Part shown: one piece after another, positions 1 through 9,745 of the stretch
Position numbering within the stretch: position 1 is the first letter of the stretch
Layout: the number at the start of each line of letters is the position of its first letter
Assembly (NCBI RefSeq): GCF_947507565.1
Contig: NC_089183.1
Span: 3,247,772 to 3,311,771, forward strand
Origin: Oscarella lobularis
Taxonomy: Eukaryota; Porifera; Homoscleromorpha; Homosclerophorida; Oscarellidae
DNA: 64,000 nucleotides
Direction of reading: 5' to 3'
Made by a program: the position numbers and the translations under genes
Notes under the pieces: model-generated
What the model saw: only the letters and a program-made list of their open reading frames with translations
Databases searched by the model: none
What the model was told of the DNA's origin: nothing

Positions 1-1
1 G

Positions 2-226
2 GCTTCCGTGGGAACGTGCGCTATGTCGCGTTCTGATCGCACGCTCTTTGTTTTGATGAGGAATTACAAGAATGATCTTTTTCACACGATGCCTGGCATT
101 CTATTTGCTGTGGATTTGGATAAATATAAATTGGCCAATTATTCTCTACCTGTGTTTGAGAACTATGAAATGTTTAAGTTTGTGAGTCATTTGATGTATG
201 TCCCGGATTCTCTATGGATCAAGTAA
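2..226 (+). CDS. 3'-terminal exon of an unidentified protein (partial)
   Basis: An open frame enters from the left window edge and runs about 74 codons to TAA at 224-226. The readable part has a compact globular composition, with aromatic-rich segments such as MPGILFAVDLDKYKL and a C-terminus of VPDSLWIK. I do not recognise a family. It is probably the last exon of a gene whose body lies to the left, because no splice donor is needed and the stop is followed by an AT-rich tail. The stop lies only about 135 bp from the convergent LIN7 stop, which matches the tight spacing elsewhere in the window. It could still be a chance ORF, because it is short and its 5' side is not visible. Confidence 0.35.
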   Translation, partial: ASVGTCAMSRSDRTLFVLMRNYKNDLFHTMPGILFAVDLDKYKLANYSLPVFENYEMFKFVSHLMYVPDSLWIK

Positions 227-360
227 ACGAAAAATTTTGTTTGTGACATTGGGTGAAATTTTATTTCCCTACAATGAATGAAGTAGTAGTAGTAGAGAAA
301 AAAATTGAGGAAGTGATTGACTAAGGTCAAGACTCAAAAGCGTTTTGTTCTTTTTTTTTT

Positions 361-1286
361 TCAATTAGCATTCGCCTTTTTCTGTCTACGAACAAGGGAC
401 ATTTGCCTCTGACGTTCAAACTCAGCTTCCATCTCCTGCAAGACTAAAAAAAAGATAAAAATAAGTCTTCATATATCGTTATTGATTATATACTTTTAGG
501 TGAATATTTGACAACTAGACGGACGCTGTCCTTGGCTGCCTTCAACAAATCAACTGCCTTTTCATGCGGTTCACCTTCAACACTCTAAAGAAAAAACATA
601 GTCCCCCAAAAGATAAATAGTCTAAATTATTTATTACGATTCCATTGACGGAGAGGAGTATGTCGCCGCGTCTGAGTTTCCCGTCACGAGCGGCCACGCC
701 CCCCGCAATAATTCGCGACACATAAACCGGTGATTTCTGTTCGAGTCCACCCATGACGTTAAAACCCAGACCCTCATCGGTTTTAGGCAGTTCGACGACA
801 CGTGGATGCGAGTAACCCTCACTGGCAGCAAAGGCAGCTACAGTAGCCTAATAAAAATAATCAATATCACGTGGTTGTTTATTAGGATCCGCCCCTTTTT
901 TACTTTCGCTGTCGCCGCGGCTCGGACTTCTGTCGTTCCTTGGACGTCAACGGTGTCGTGCACATGTTCGTATACCTTAGGAAATGAGATATGGGACCCT
1001 CGCGTTGCCGCCACGCCCACTTGTCTTTACCTCGCGAACGGCGCGGAAGAAATCGCTTTCGAGAATGCGTTGGAGTTGGTTGAGTTTTTCGTTGTTTTGA
1101 TCGCCTCCTGCGTAAGCGATATTTGGAATGTGTGCGAAGGAATCGGTTTCGTACTGTCTTGTAGGATTTTGAGAAGTTCGACGGCTCGATTGACGTCTGC
1201 GAACGTGAATGTGAGTTGGGAACGACGTTAATTGATTTCGTACCGCGTTCGAGACTAAGTGACGGTTGAGCGGTGGCTGTGGCCAT
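361..1286 (-). CDS. LIN7: LIN7 homolog (L27 and PDZ domain scaffold)
   Basis: This is a small polarity and synaptic scaffold. In animals LIN7 binds CASK/LIN2 or PALS1 through its N-terminal L27 domain and membrane receptors through its PDZ domain. Read on the minus strand, the exons join as [14 protein letters not shown], an L27 helix pair ([29 protein letters not shown]), a linker ([26 protein letters not shown]), and a PDZ domain with the core [11 protein letters not shown] and [12 protein letters not shown]. The tail ([13 protein letters not shown]) ends at the TGA at 361-363. Introns are GT-AG and about 45-60 bp, for example the one starting GTACGAAATC near 1245. The chosen ATG at 1286 precedes the conserved L27 directly. 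Family identity is clear from the PDZ and linker; the exact boundaries of small exons are manual. Confidence 0.9.
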
Positions 1287-1751
1287 CGAGGATTCGACGG
1301 GACAAAGTGAATTCCACGGATACCAAAGTAAGCTAGCGCACGTCGCACGTCGCGAGTAAGCATCCTCACGTGAGCTCTACGTAGGTTTGACGTCAGACAC
1401 GAGTTTGAGAATCCCCGGAGAACTTGTTCGCATTTCCTTTGTTAGCGTGTGAAAAAACGCTCTTCTCTGCTACACAGGAGCAGCACACGGTAGGATAATA
1501 TGGCGTAGAGTTCGCAATCGCAAGCGCGGCGTCATAACACGAAGAAAAGTGCTCATATCGCCGCGTTGCGAGCGTGGGAACCACGCTAGAAGCCGATTCA
1601 AAACGAGCGCTTGAAAAAACGTCGCTTACAGAGCGAGTTTTACGCCAGCTTTGCGCACTCCTCGCGAGAAACCTTCGAGAAGTACCCGGATCAATTAATG
1701 TTTCTTCTTTTCCCTTCTTCCCTTTAGAATCGATGCCGTGTATTCAATTAA
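1287..1751. promoter_or_regulatory. Shared 5' region between divergent LIN7 and DENND2
   Basis: These 465 bp separate two divergent start codons and must contain both promoters. I see no TATA box. A splice-acceptor-like pyrimidine tract ending CCCTTTAG at about 1728 lies 24 bp before the DENND2 ATG, suggesting a non-coding first exon upstream. Two palindromes, TCACGTGA (1366-1373) and TGACGTCA (1388-1395), sit about 80-100 bp upstream of the LIN7 ATG and look like E-box and CRE-type sites. Both octamers are abundant throughout the window, so their regulatory meaning is uncertain. Confidence 0.45.
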
Positions 1752-4700
1752 ATGGCGTCGACGTTCTACTTCTCCATCGATGACGACGTCAGCGAAACCC
1801 GGAAGAACGCCGAAACGGCCGAGACGACGACGAAGACGGAAATGCCCAAAAAACCACGCCCTCCTCCCTTGCCGACAAAACCACATCATCATACGGGACC
1901 TTCAGATTTAAATCGCACCACTTCCCCCCCTCCGAAACCCGTCCCGCCGCCCAAACCGGCAAATCTCGCTCTCCGACGCTCGACGGATTCGCCGTCTCCC
2001 TCCCCGAAACCCCGTATGTCGCCACGAGTTCCGCGATCGCAACCGTCGACGCCGCGCAGCGAAACGTCGCCCGGCCTGCGTCCCGTTCCGCCGCCGCGAA
2101 AACGTCGTCAATCCGTCGACGGGGCCCCCGTTGGCATGGCAACAAAAGCGCGACCAACGCCGCCGCCGCGAATACGAAAACATTCGACTGCAGTCGTAGA
2201 AAGAAATCAACCCTCTTCTTCCATTGATAAAGAAAACAAGAAGGAAATGGTGGTGATCCCTAAGAGACCTCCACCTCCGTCACGCCCACCTCCCTTTGAA
2301 GCCCCGCCCCCTCCTCCTTCCTCTGTGTCGCCTCCAAGGTCGGCGTCTGATTCTAAGGCCATTTGCGTGGCGCCTGATCTTGGGCCCGGTGCCGTCAAAC
2401 TTCCCCAATTCATGTCTGATTCTAATCTCAAGTGTGGGACGTTTCCGCGACAGAGTACCATTAGGAAAGAGGTAGAAGATTAAATTAGAGTGTATTTTCT
2501 TTTATTAGGAAAGAGGTAGAAGATTAAATACATAAATAATTAGGGTTTTACCTAGTGTATTTTATTAGGAAAGAGGTAGAGGATTAAATTCATAAATAAT
2601 TACCTAGTGTGTTTTATTTTATCAGGAAAAGAAGAAGGAGGGTGGTCGGAAATTGAGATTGAGTTTGAAGAAAAAATCGACGGCAATGCAGCTGGTAGCT
2701 GATGACGTCAGAATTGAAGATTCTGATGATGCGGACGAAGGGGGAGGAGGAGGAGGAAAAATGAAAGCGTCACCATCCGTATAATAAATAGTATTAATTA
2801 ATAATAATTATATGGTTTTTGTCTAAGATTCGTAAAAAGTTGAATAATGCGTTTTCTGCTATAAAAAGTCTGGTTTGGAGAAGTAGCAATTCTCCGGCTT
2901 CCGCCCCAGGGGAAGACGACCCGGAAGACGAGACAGATTCAATTGGAAAATTAGGTAAATTAAAATAATTTCATAAAAGTTTTCTAATGAATTTAACATC
3001 TAGATTTTGTACCCCAATTGAGACACACGTCTTTCTCTTCGCGAGTAAAAAATTAATTAATATTAATTAATTAATTTATTTATTTTGTTGCTTAGAAACG
3101 ATCCGGTACAACGGCATCGGAAAGTTCAGCAATGGATTCCGGAGACGATGAAGGTGGACAATTATTTCAACATTTATGGGTCATCAAACTCAAAGAAGAC
3201 GGTACACTGTATAAATTGACTTGCTAAAATTTTTCAATCTTTGTTTAGGTGATAAGCTTGCGCCCGTAGTTGACTACCGTTTTCCTCCAAAAGTAAGCAA
3301 GTATTTTAGAAAATTAATTTACCCTTCCTTTTCTATTTTGGTATTAATTAATTAATTAATTAATTATTTCAGTTTGCTGCTGAGGGGAACAAGGAGGAAG
3401 AGAGTGTTTTGCAGTCTGTTCCCGCCTTCTGTTTCCCTGATGTTGGTGAATTGAAAAAGATGGATAAGTACAAGAGGTAAGGTCATTTTTTATATTTAAT
3501 TTTTATTGATTTTTTATACCAGTGAGACGTATTCGTTTGTATTAACTGATGTTGTCGGCGAAAAGAGATTCGGCTACTGTCGAAGAGTTTTGGTGCGAAA
3601 TAAATATGAAATTTATATTTTTATTGATTTTCATGATGAAGAGTTCCGGATCCGGGCTACGTCTCCCATGCGTTTATTGCATTATAAGTCCACATGGCTG
3701 CTTCGATCTTTACTCAAAAGTAAAGATAAATATTTATCTATTTCTATTTTAGAGTTTTTGTTTTTTTTTAGATTTTGGACGTTGTTGCTCAACGTTTGAC
3801 TCATAGTTCTAGCAACGCTTACAGCTTTTTAAAATCCGTAATTTAATTTATGAAATTTTTTCGTTATTGATTTTTTTCGTTATTGATTTTTTTCGTTTAG
3901 GTTATTGCGCAGCCATTTCCGGCACCAGTGAGATCCCATCTCTTTTTAATTAATTATTTTAATTATGTTTTTTATTAGGGTAGATCTGTTAAAGTCCAAT
4001 CTTTTGCCGTGGATCAAGAAGGAATGGAAATTATGAAATTGAGACGTCCTCTCGACTCGGCTCGTCTAGAACACGTGATTATTAAAAATGTATAATCCGA
4101 TGTATTTATCTTTTTTCTTTAGGTTGATTTTGAAGCGTTGTTTAGCACTCTAGGCGTTGAGAAAATACTCACTTTGCTATCCTCTATGCTCATGGAAAGA
4201 CACGTGATAGTTACGGCAAAAAAATTGAGGTAACACTATATATTCTTTTAATTGATATTTCCGAATTTTTTCAGTACTTTATCTGATTGTATCAATGCGG
4301 CTGTGGCTCTGTTGTATCCATTTTCGTGGCAGGTAAGAGTTTTGAAATTTCGTTGTTTTTTTTTGATTTTATTATTTTTGGTTTTTTCTTAGCATGCGTT
4401 CATTCCCGTTCTTCCGAAGAGTTTTGTTGACTTTTGCGGCGCTCCCACTCCCTATATCATTGGGATATTGACGTCTGTTGTGCCTGAGCTTGAAGATCAA
4501 GTCATAGAAGACGATGTAAGGAGGGAAGATGATTTTGCAATTAAATCTTATTGATTCTATAGGTACTAATGCTTAATCTGGAATCAGCTCAATTTGAAAA
4601 AAGCGTACGTGAATTATTTTAGCCTAACAATGATTATTAATTGATTTTTTCAGGTTGGTGATGAGCAGAATATTCTTCCGTCGAAATTAAAAGCAGCTCT

Positions 4701-5527
4701 GAAATCAGCATTGGTAAATAATATTATTAATTATATCTATACAATATTGATTTTAGAAAAGTGTGGAGGGGAGAAAGGGAAGCGATTTCCACGGAAAAGA
4801 ACGTATGTCTACATGTGGCAATATAGAAGAAATCAAGAGGTTTTTACTTTAGAGTCTTCTGAAGGGAGTTTGATTATAGTGGAGGCATTTGTGAGATTTT
4901 TTGTTGAATCTATTGGTATAGAAATACTCTCGTAGAAGTCACGTGCTTATTTTATTTTTCTAGGTCATTATCATCAATTTCTGCCCAAGAATTCAGACGA
5001 CGAATTTGACGTAATCAATCAGATAATTAATGTTAGATAATTATCTTGTTTTTTTTTAGTTTGCCGGGTTTTCCAAGGCTCCGCACTCAAAGGGGCTAAA
5101 ACATGTGAAAAAATTGCTAATACTTCTAATCCTATTGATTTTTCTACTTACCCTAGTTTTTGGAAAATTTCAAAAATACGCAAATGTTTAACGTTTTTGT
5201 TGACGAGCGACGAACGGAAGAGGAACGGGAGACGTTTGCGAATAGTAAGAATATATGACGTCATAGGGCTTAATTTTTATATATTTTATAGGTTTGTTTG
5301 AACGACGACTTAGAGAACAGATGAAGGAGAGTGGAAACATGTCAGTCATAAAAGCGATTGGAGGAAAATTCAAGGGATTTTCAGCCAAATTAAAAGAAGG
5401 AGGTGAGAGAGGCCCCCTTTTTGGGGAATGAAATCTCATTGGCTCATTGGCTCTAGGAGCGAAATTGAAGAAGAAAATGAAGGGAACTAGTGGAGTAGAC
5501 AATGTTGCTAGTGAAGACGAAGTGTGA
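1752..5527 (+). CDS. DENND2: DENN domain-containing protein 2-like Rab GEF
   Basis: DENND2 proteins are exchange factors for Rab GTPases (Rab9 or Rab10 in vertebrates), acting on endosome and Golgi traffic. The first coding exon (1752-2481) encodes a disordered region rich in proline motifs (PPPLPTKP, PPPKPVPPPKP), likely SH3 ligands. Downstream exons give the tripartite DENN module: uDENN (FQHLWVIKLKEDG, YRFPPKF, FCFPDVGELKKM), core DENN (SSMLMERHVIVTAKKLSTLS, YPFSWQHAFIPVLP, APTPYIIGI) and dDENN (SLIIVEAFVRFFVESIGHY). A lysine-rich tail follows, ending at the TGA at 5525-5527. At least a dozen introns are present, mostly 50-100 bp and rich in ATTA. The ATG follows a likely 5' UTR splice acceptor. 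The family is well supported; the member (2A, B, C or D) cannot be chosen. Confidence 0.88.
2457..2626 (+). repeat. Tandem triplication around the first DENND2 splice donor
   Basis: The block ATTAGGAAAGAGGTAGA occurs three times, beginning near 2460, 2504 and 2565. The last two copies share a roughly 60-bp unit with CATAAATAATTA and CCTAGTGT. Each copy includes the exon end and the donor GAG|GTAGA, so the intron starts with three equivalent 5' splice sites. The acceptor TTTTATTTTATCAG lies immediately after the third copy. Confidence 0.7.
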
Positions 5528-5592
5528 CTGTACAGTAGAGATTTTCTACTTGCTAACCTAATTAATAAATTATTAATTATTGGCGGCCACGA

Positions 5593-5688
5593 GCCGATGA
5601 CTAGCCTGTAGCCAGACCTTCTCCCTTGATCCCGTATAACGTTATACGGGATCAAGGGAGAAGGTCTGGCTACAGGCTAGCCGATGAC
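5593..5688. mobile_element. Perfect 78-bp palindromic mini-element with 9-bp target duplication
   Basis: Bases 5602-5679 form a perfect inverted repeat with two 39-base arms, no spacer and no mismatch. The ends read TAGCCTGTAG and CTACAGGCTA. The element is flanked by identical 9-bp copies of GCCGATGAC (5593-5601 and 5680-5688), as expected for a transposed element. A second element with the same ends, internal motifs (GCCAG.CC.TTCTCC) and 9-bp duplication lies at 40798-40877. There is no coding capacity. A 9-bp duplication is typical of Mutator-like or Merlin-type transposases; assignment to either is inference. Confidence 0.85.
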
Positions 5689-5780
5689 GTCATTCTTGTG
5701 ACCAAGACTGACGTCTTTTCCGATTTGCCCTATGCCAAAGTGAACACGGCTTTTTACGAGTCGAGAATGAGCACGTGTAG
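5680..5780 (+). pseudogene. Fragment of adhesion GPCR last exon (tail, copy 1)
   Basis: This stretch reads [21 protein letters not shown] and AFYES in the plus direction, matching the extreme C-terminal tail of the intact adhesion GPCR at 42494-47618. It starts exactly at the target duplication of the palindromic element and stops at GCACGTGTAG. There is no upstream GPCR sequence, so it cannot encode a receptor. It marks the left boundary of the tandem NTPase/GPCR-tail array. Confidence 0.8.
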
Positions 5781-5975
5781 CCAATTATCATCATCATCTC
5801 ACCTCCCATCAGGTTTATGGATTATCTACTATGGATGTTTGACTAACTCTAATTTTTAGTCTTTCGTGTGTAGGGGTATTTTACTTATTTCAACGCACGG
5901 GGTAGGAACCCAATACAACAAATAAATCATTCACAGAAGAAGAAGAAGAAGAAAACACAAGCGATGAAACAGTAT

Positions 5976-7382
5976 TCAAAGTTCTTCCTTTCCAGCAGCT
6001 ACCCTGTTCTGGTTTCCCGCACCGACTCCCTCTCCAGTAGAACGTTCTGGTGATGATGCTGTCGTCTTAGCCGCTACGACCACGTCATCATTCGTGTCTC
6101 TTCCCTGCCGCCATTGCCATTCCTTGTTATCACGATGATGAAGAAATTCTAGCAGCCGGCTTCGTACAATAGCGCTGTACAATGAGTGCCTTCCATTTGC
6201 ATGACGAAATACTACGTCACATCTCAGCAGATTGTCTTTAGCAGAACTCTCGTCTTCCGTGTCGAACTCCTTAAGAGAAACGGCTTCGTCATATTGCAAC
6301 AAGTATTTAACAATTCTCCATTCAACAGACTTATTGACCATGTTAGACGTTAAGAAGCACTTACGCAGTTTCTCTTGCAAGCCAACTGCTTCTCTAACGT
6401 GTTCGCTAACATCTTCTATGGATGATTTGTGCGATTTTCTTATGTACTCCACCGCCTCCCATATGAGAATGAGACGACCTCCTGTCACTTTTTCATATAC
6501 TTGACTGATATTGATTTTCGTGTCAGTGCTTAGGGCAAGGGCTCGTCTCATTAGATCTTCAGCTGCATCTCGGCTAAGATCGTGAATCTCTTTAACGCGC
6601 ATTCTTGATCCTGCACTATGATCTCGTAATCGAGAGACGAGTACTCCAGCTGAATCAACGAGAATAAAGCGAATGCCACCCTTCGTATCTGCCGCACGTT
6701 TCATATGCCGTTGGAGGGAATGCAAGTCCTTGAAACCAGTTTCGCTATCAAGAATCAGGTTCGCTTCGTCGATAATGAGAACAAATCTGTGACCAGCATT
6801 TTTATGATAGTCTCTTGCTTTCGTCTCTATGACCTCATTCAACAAAATTATCGTATCTTCAAACGTGTGTGAAGGCGTCCAGTCGATATAAGACAACCAA
6901 GAAGAAAGATGCGAAGAAAAGGAATTGATAAACGTGTATTCTGATGGTAGATATAGACCACCAAAAGCTTCCCGAAGTCTGTCGAACAGAGATGATTCTT
7001 CTGTGTCATCAGGATGTTTGACGTAGACAACACCCTTGGCGCCGCCTTCCGCAGAATCTTGAAGAACATCTTGGATGAGCGTTGACTTGCCACATCCGTG
7101 AGGGCCAATGACGACGGTGTAAGACTTCCCACTGCCGCGAAGAATCTCTTGGCGAAAGCTTCTAATTTCGTCGCTTCGATTAGCATGATGAGCTCTTTCC
7201 TCCAGGCGCTCTCCGCTGAGAAGGACGCCATTGTTGATGGCGCCATTCAGCGAATACCATTGACTCGTTCCCAACAGTGGATACACCACGACATTGGAAT
7301 ACAGATACAGGAGAAATGGAACGATGACAGAAACGAAAACAAGTGGATTCCTTTCTATAAAGCTCGACACCCTTGCCCACAT
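5976..7382 (-). CDS. Membrane-anchored P-loop NTPase, copy 1
   Basis: This is an intronless gene for a 468-residue protein. A hydrophobic segment at about residues 13-37 predicts a signal anchor. It is followed by a Walker A motif GPHGCGKST (93-101), a Walker B FVLIIDEAN (about 200-208), and a sensor-like strand RFILVDSAGVLVSRL. The C-terminal part (VEWRIVKYLLQYDEAVS ... VFRHANGRHSLYSAIVRS) looks like a winged-helix module. The order NTPase then winged helix resembles the ATPase domains of Cdc6/ORC or archaeal STAND proteins; this assignment is inferred by eye. ATG 7382 (MWARVSS) is chosen because it is conserved in copies 1-3; an in-frame upstream extension exists only in some copies. Function is unknown. 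The C-terminal half is almost identical to copy 2, suggesting recent conversion. Confidence 0.8.
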   Translation of the reverse strand: MWARVSSFIERNPLVFVSVIVPFLLYLYSNVVVYPLLGTSQWYSLNGAINNGVLLSGERLEERAHHANRSDEIRSFRQEILRGSGKSYTVVIGPHGCGKSTLIQDVLQDSAEGGAKGVVYVKHPDDTEESSLFDRLREAFGGLYLPSEYTFINSFSSHLSSWLSYIDWTPSHTFEDTIILLNEVIETKARDYHKNAGHRFVLIIDEANLILDSETGFKDLHSLQRHMKRAADTKGGIRFILVDSAGVLVSRLRDHSAGSRMRVKEIHDLSRDAAEDLMRRALALSTDTKINISQVYEKVTGGRLILIWEAVEYIRKSHKSSIEDVSEHVREAVGLQEKLRKCFLTSNMVNKSVEWRIVKYLLQYDEAVSLKEFDTEDESSAKDNLLRCDVVFRHANGRHSLYSAIVRSRLLEFLHHRDNKEWQWRQGRDTNDDVVVAAKTTASSPERSTGEGVGAGNQNRVAAGKEEL

Positions 7383-7454
7383 CGTTCTTCCTTCGGTGAT
7401 CGTTAATATCAAAGCGCTACACGTCACTTGCTCAATTGGCGCACGCCCCCTGCC

Positions 7455-7625
7455 ACGGGATCGTCTCTTTCGACGTCTTTGCCCTCATCGTCGCTTGGCC
7501 AGAACGGAGAGCGCATCAATTTGAGTCGAACCGAGTCGAAAGAGTCTAATCAGCACATCTCAGACGATTGGATATGTGGGAGCCGATGACGTCATTCTTA
7601 CGAGTCGAAGAATGAGCACGTGTAA
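7455..7625 (+). pseudogene. Fragment of adhesion GPCR last exon (tail, copy 2)
   Basis: It begins at ACGGGATCGTCTC, corresponding to the serine-rich part of the receptor tail. It continues through GERINLSR-like codons and GADDVI, then jumps over the middle of the tail to ACGAGTCGAAGAATGAGCACGTG. Internal deletions shift the frame relative to the intact gene. It lies directly upstream of NTPase copy 1 in divergent orientation and forms part of that gene's 5' region. Confidence 0.8.
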
Positions 7626-7846
7626 CCAATTATCGTCATCATCTCACTTCCCATCAGGTTTACTATCTCATGTATTATATCGTTAGGGATTATCTACTAT
7701 GGATGTTTGACTAACTCTAATTTTTAGTCTTTCGTGTGTAGGGGTATTTTACTTATTTCAACGCACGAAGTAGGAACCCAATACAACAAATAAATCATTC
7801 ACAGAAGAAGAAGAAGAAGAAGAAAACACAAGCGATGAAACAGTAT

Positions 7847-9244
7847 TCAAAGTTCTTCCTTTCCAGCAGCTAGCCTGTTCTGGTTTCCCGCGCCGACTCC
7901 CTCTCCAGTAGAACGTTCTGGTGATGATGCTGTCGTCACCGCTACCACCACGTCATCATTCGTGTCTCTTCTCTGCCATTGCCATTCCTTGTTATCACGA
8001 TGAAGAAATTCTAGCAGCTGGCTTCGTACAATTGCGCTGTACAATGAGTGCCTTCCATTTGCATGACGAAATACTACGTCACATCTCAGCAGATTGTCTT
8101 TAGCAGAACTCTCGTCTTCCGTGTCGAACTCCTTAAGAGAAACGGCTTCGTCATATTGCAACAAGTATTTAACAATTCTCCATTCAACAGACTTATTGAC
8201 CATGTTAGACGTTAAGAAGCACTTACGCAGTTTCTCTTGCAAGCCAACTGCTTCTCTAACGTGTTCGCTAACATCTTCTATGGATGATTTGTGCGATTTT
8301 CTTATGTACTCCACCGCCTCCCATATGAGAATGAGACGACCTCCCGTCACTTTTTCATATACTTGACTGATATTGATTTTCGTGTCAGTGCTTAGGGCAA
8401 GGGCTCGTCTCATTAGATCTTCAGCTGCATCTCGGCTGAGATCGTGAATCTCTTCAACGTGCATTCTTGATCCTGCACTACGATCTCGTAATCGAGAGAC
8501 GAGTACTCCAGCTGAATCAACGAGAATAAAGCGAATGCCACCCTTCGTATCTGCCGCAAGTTTCATATGCCGTTGGAGGGAATGCAAGTCCTTCAAACCA
8601 AATTCGCTATCAAGAATCAGGTTCGCTTCGTCGATAATGAGAACAAATCTGTGACCAGCGTTTTTATGATAGTCTCCTGCTTTCGTCTCTATGACCTCAT
8701 TCAACAAAATTATCGTATCTTCAAACGTGTTTGAAGGCGTCCAGTCGATATAAGACAACAGAGAAGAAGGAACCACCGAAGAAAAGAAATTGATAAAGGT
8801 GTATTCTGATGGTAGGTATAGACCACCGAAAGCTTTCCGAAGTCTGCTGAACAGAGATGTTTTGTGTGTGTCATCAGGATGTCTGACGTAGACAACACCC
8901 TTAGCGCCGCCTTCCGCAGAATCTTGAAGAACATCTTGGATGAGCGTTGACTTGCCACATCCGTGAGGGCCAATGACGACGGTGTAAGAGTCTCTGCTGC
9001 CGCGAAGAATCTCTTGGCGAAAGCTTCTCATTTCGTCGCTTCGATTAGCACGATGAGATTTCTCCACCTGGAGCTTTCCGGTGAGAAGGACGCCATTGTT
9101 GATGGCGCCATTCAGCGAATACCATTGACTCATTCCCAACAGTGAACACACAAAGCACACGACGAGAAACAAAAGAGTTGGAACGATAACAGAAACGAAA
9201 ACAAGTGGATTCCTTTCTATAAAGCTCGACACCCTTGCCCACAT
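7847..9244 (-). CDS. Membrane-anchored P-loop NTPase, copy 2
   Basis: A 465-residue intronless paralog of copy 1. It has the same layout: N-terminal hydrophobic anchor (FVSVIVPTLLFLVVCFVCSLL), Walker A GPHGCGKST, Walker B FVLIIDEAN, and the C-terminal winged-helix-like segment of the CFLTSNMVNKS type. The open frame continues upstream of ATG 9244 into antisense GPCR-tail sequence (34 extra codons), a fusion by-product of the duplication rather than a conserved N-terminus. The frame is intact and the substitutions against copy 1 are scattered through the N-terminal half, so the copy may still be functional. Its stop lies 1871 bp from that of copy 1, which defines the tandem period. Confidence 0.8.
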   Translation of the reverse strand: MWARVSSFIERNPLVFVSVIVPTLLFLVVCFVCSLLGMSQWYSLNGAINNGVLLTGKLQVEKSHRANRSDEMRSFRQEILRGSRDSYTVVIGPHGCGKSTLIQDVLQDSAEGGAKGVVYVRHPDDTHKTSLFSRLRKAFGGLYLPSEYTFINFFSSVVPSSLLSYIDWTPSNTFEDTIILLNEVIETKAGDYHKNAGHRFVLIIDEANLILDSEFGLKDLHSLQRHMKLAADTKGGIRFILVDSAGVLVSRLRDRSAGSRMHVEEIHDLSRDAAEDLMRRALALSTDTKINISQVYEKVTGGRLILIWEAVEYIRKSHKSSIEDVSEHVREAVGLQEKLRKCFLTSNMVNKSVEWRIVKYLLQYDEAVSLKEFDTEDESSAKDNLLRCDVVFRHANGRHSLYSAIVRSQLLEFLHRDNKEWQWQRRDTNDDVVVAVTTASSPERSTGEGVGAGNQNRLAAGKEEL

Positions 9245-9312
9245 CGTTCTTCCTTCGGTGATCGTTAATATCAAAGCGCTACACGTCACTTGCTCACTTG
9301 ACGCCCCCTGCC

Positions 9313-9483
9313 ACGGGATCGTCTCTTTCGACGTCTTTGCCCTCATCGTCGCTTGGCCAGAACGGAGAGCGCATCAATTTGAGTCGAACCGAGTCGAAAG
9401 AGTCTAATCAGCACATCTCAGACGATTGGATATGTGGGAGCCGATGACGTCATTCTTACGAGTCGAAGAATGAGCACGTGTAA
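9313..9483 (+). pseudogene. Fragment of adhesion GPCR last exon (tail, copy 3)
   Basis: This is nearly identical to the fragment at 7455-7625, including the same internal deletion joining GACGTCATTCTTACG to AGTCGAAGAATGAGC. The shared deletion shows that NTPase units 1 and 2 were duplicated together after the receptor tail had decayed. It has no receptor-coding value. Confidence 0.8.
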
Positions 9484-9745
9484 CCAATTATCGTCATCAT
9501 CTCACTTCCCATCAGGTTTACTATCTCATGTATTATATCGTTAGGGATTATCTACTATGGATGTTTGACTAACTCTCTATTTTTCTAGTATTTTGTGTGT
9601 GTAGGGATATTTTACTTAATTCAACGGACGGGGTAGCGAAATATTAGGAACCCAATACCAATAAATCATTCACAGAAGAAGAAGACCTAATCATTCACCA
9701 AAGAAGAAGAAGAAGAAAACACAAGCGATGAAACAGTAGTCAAAG

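Noticed and set aside
5188-5655. 155-codon minus-strand ORF spanning the palindrome
   Set aside because: It overlaps DENND2 exons and the mini-element; the start of the same frame is mirrored on the other strand only because the element is palindromic.
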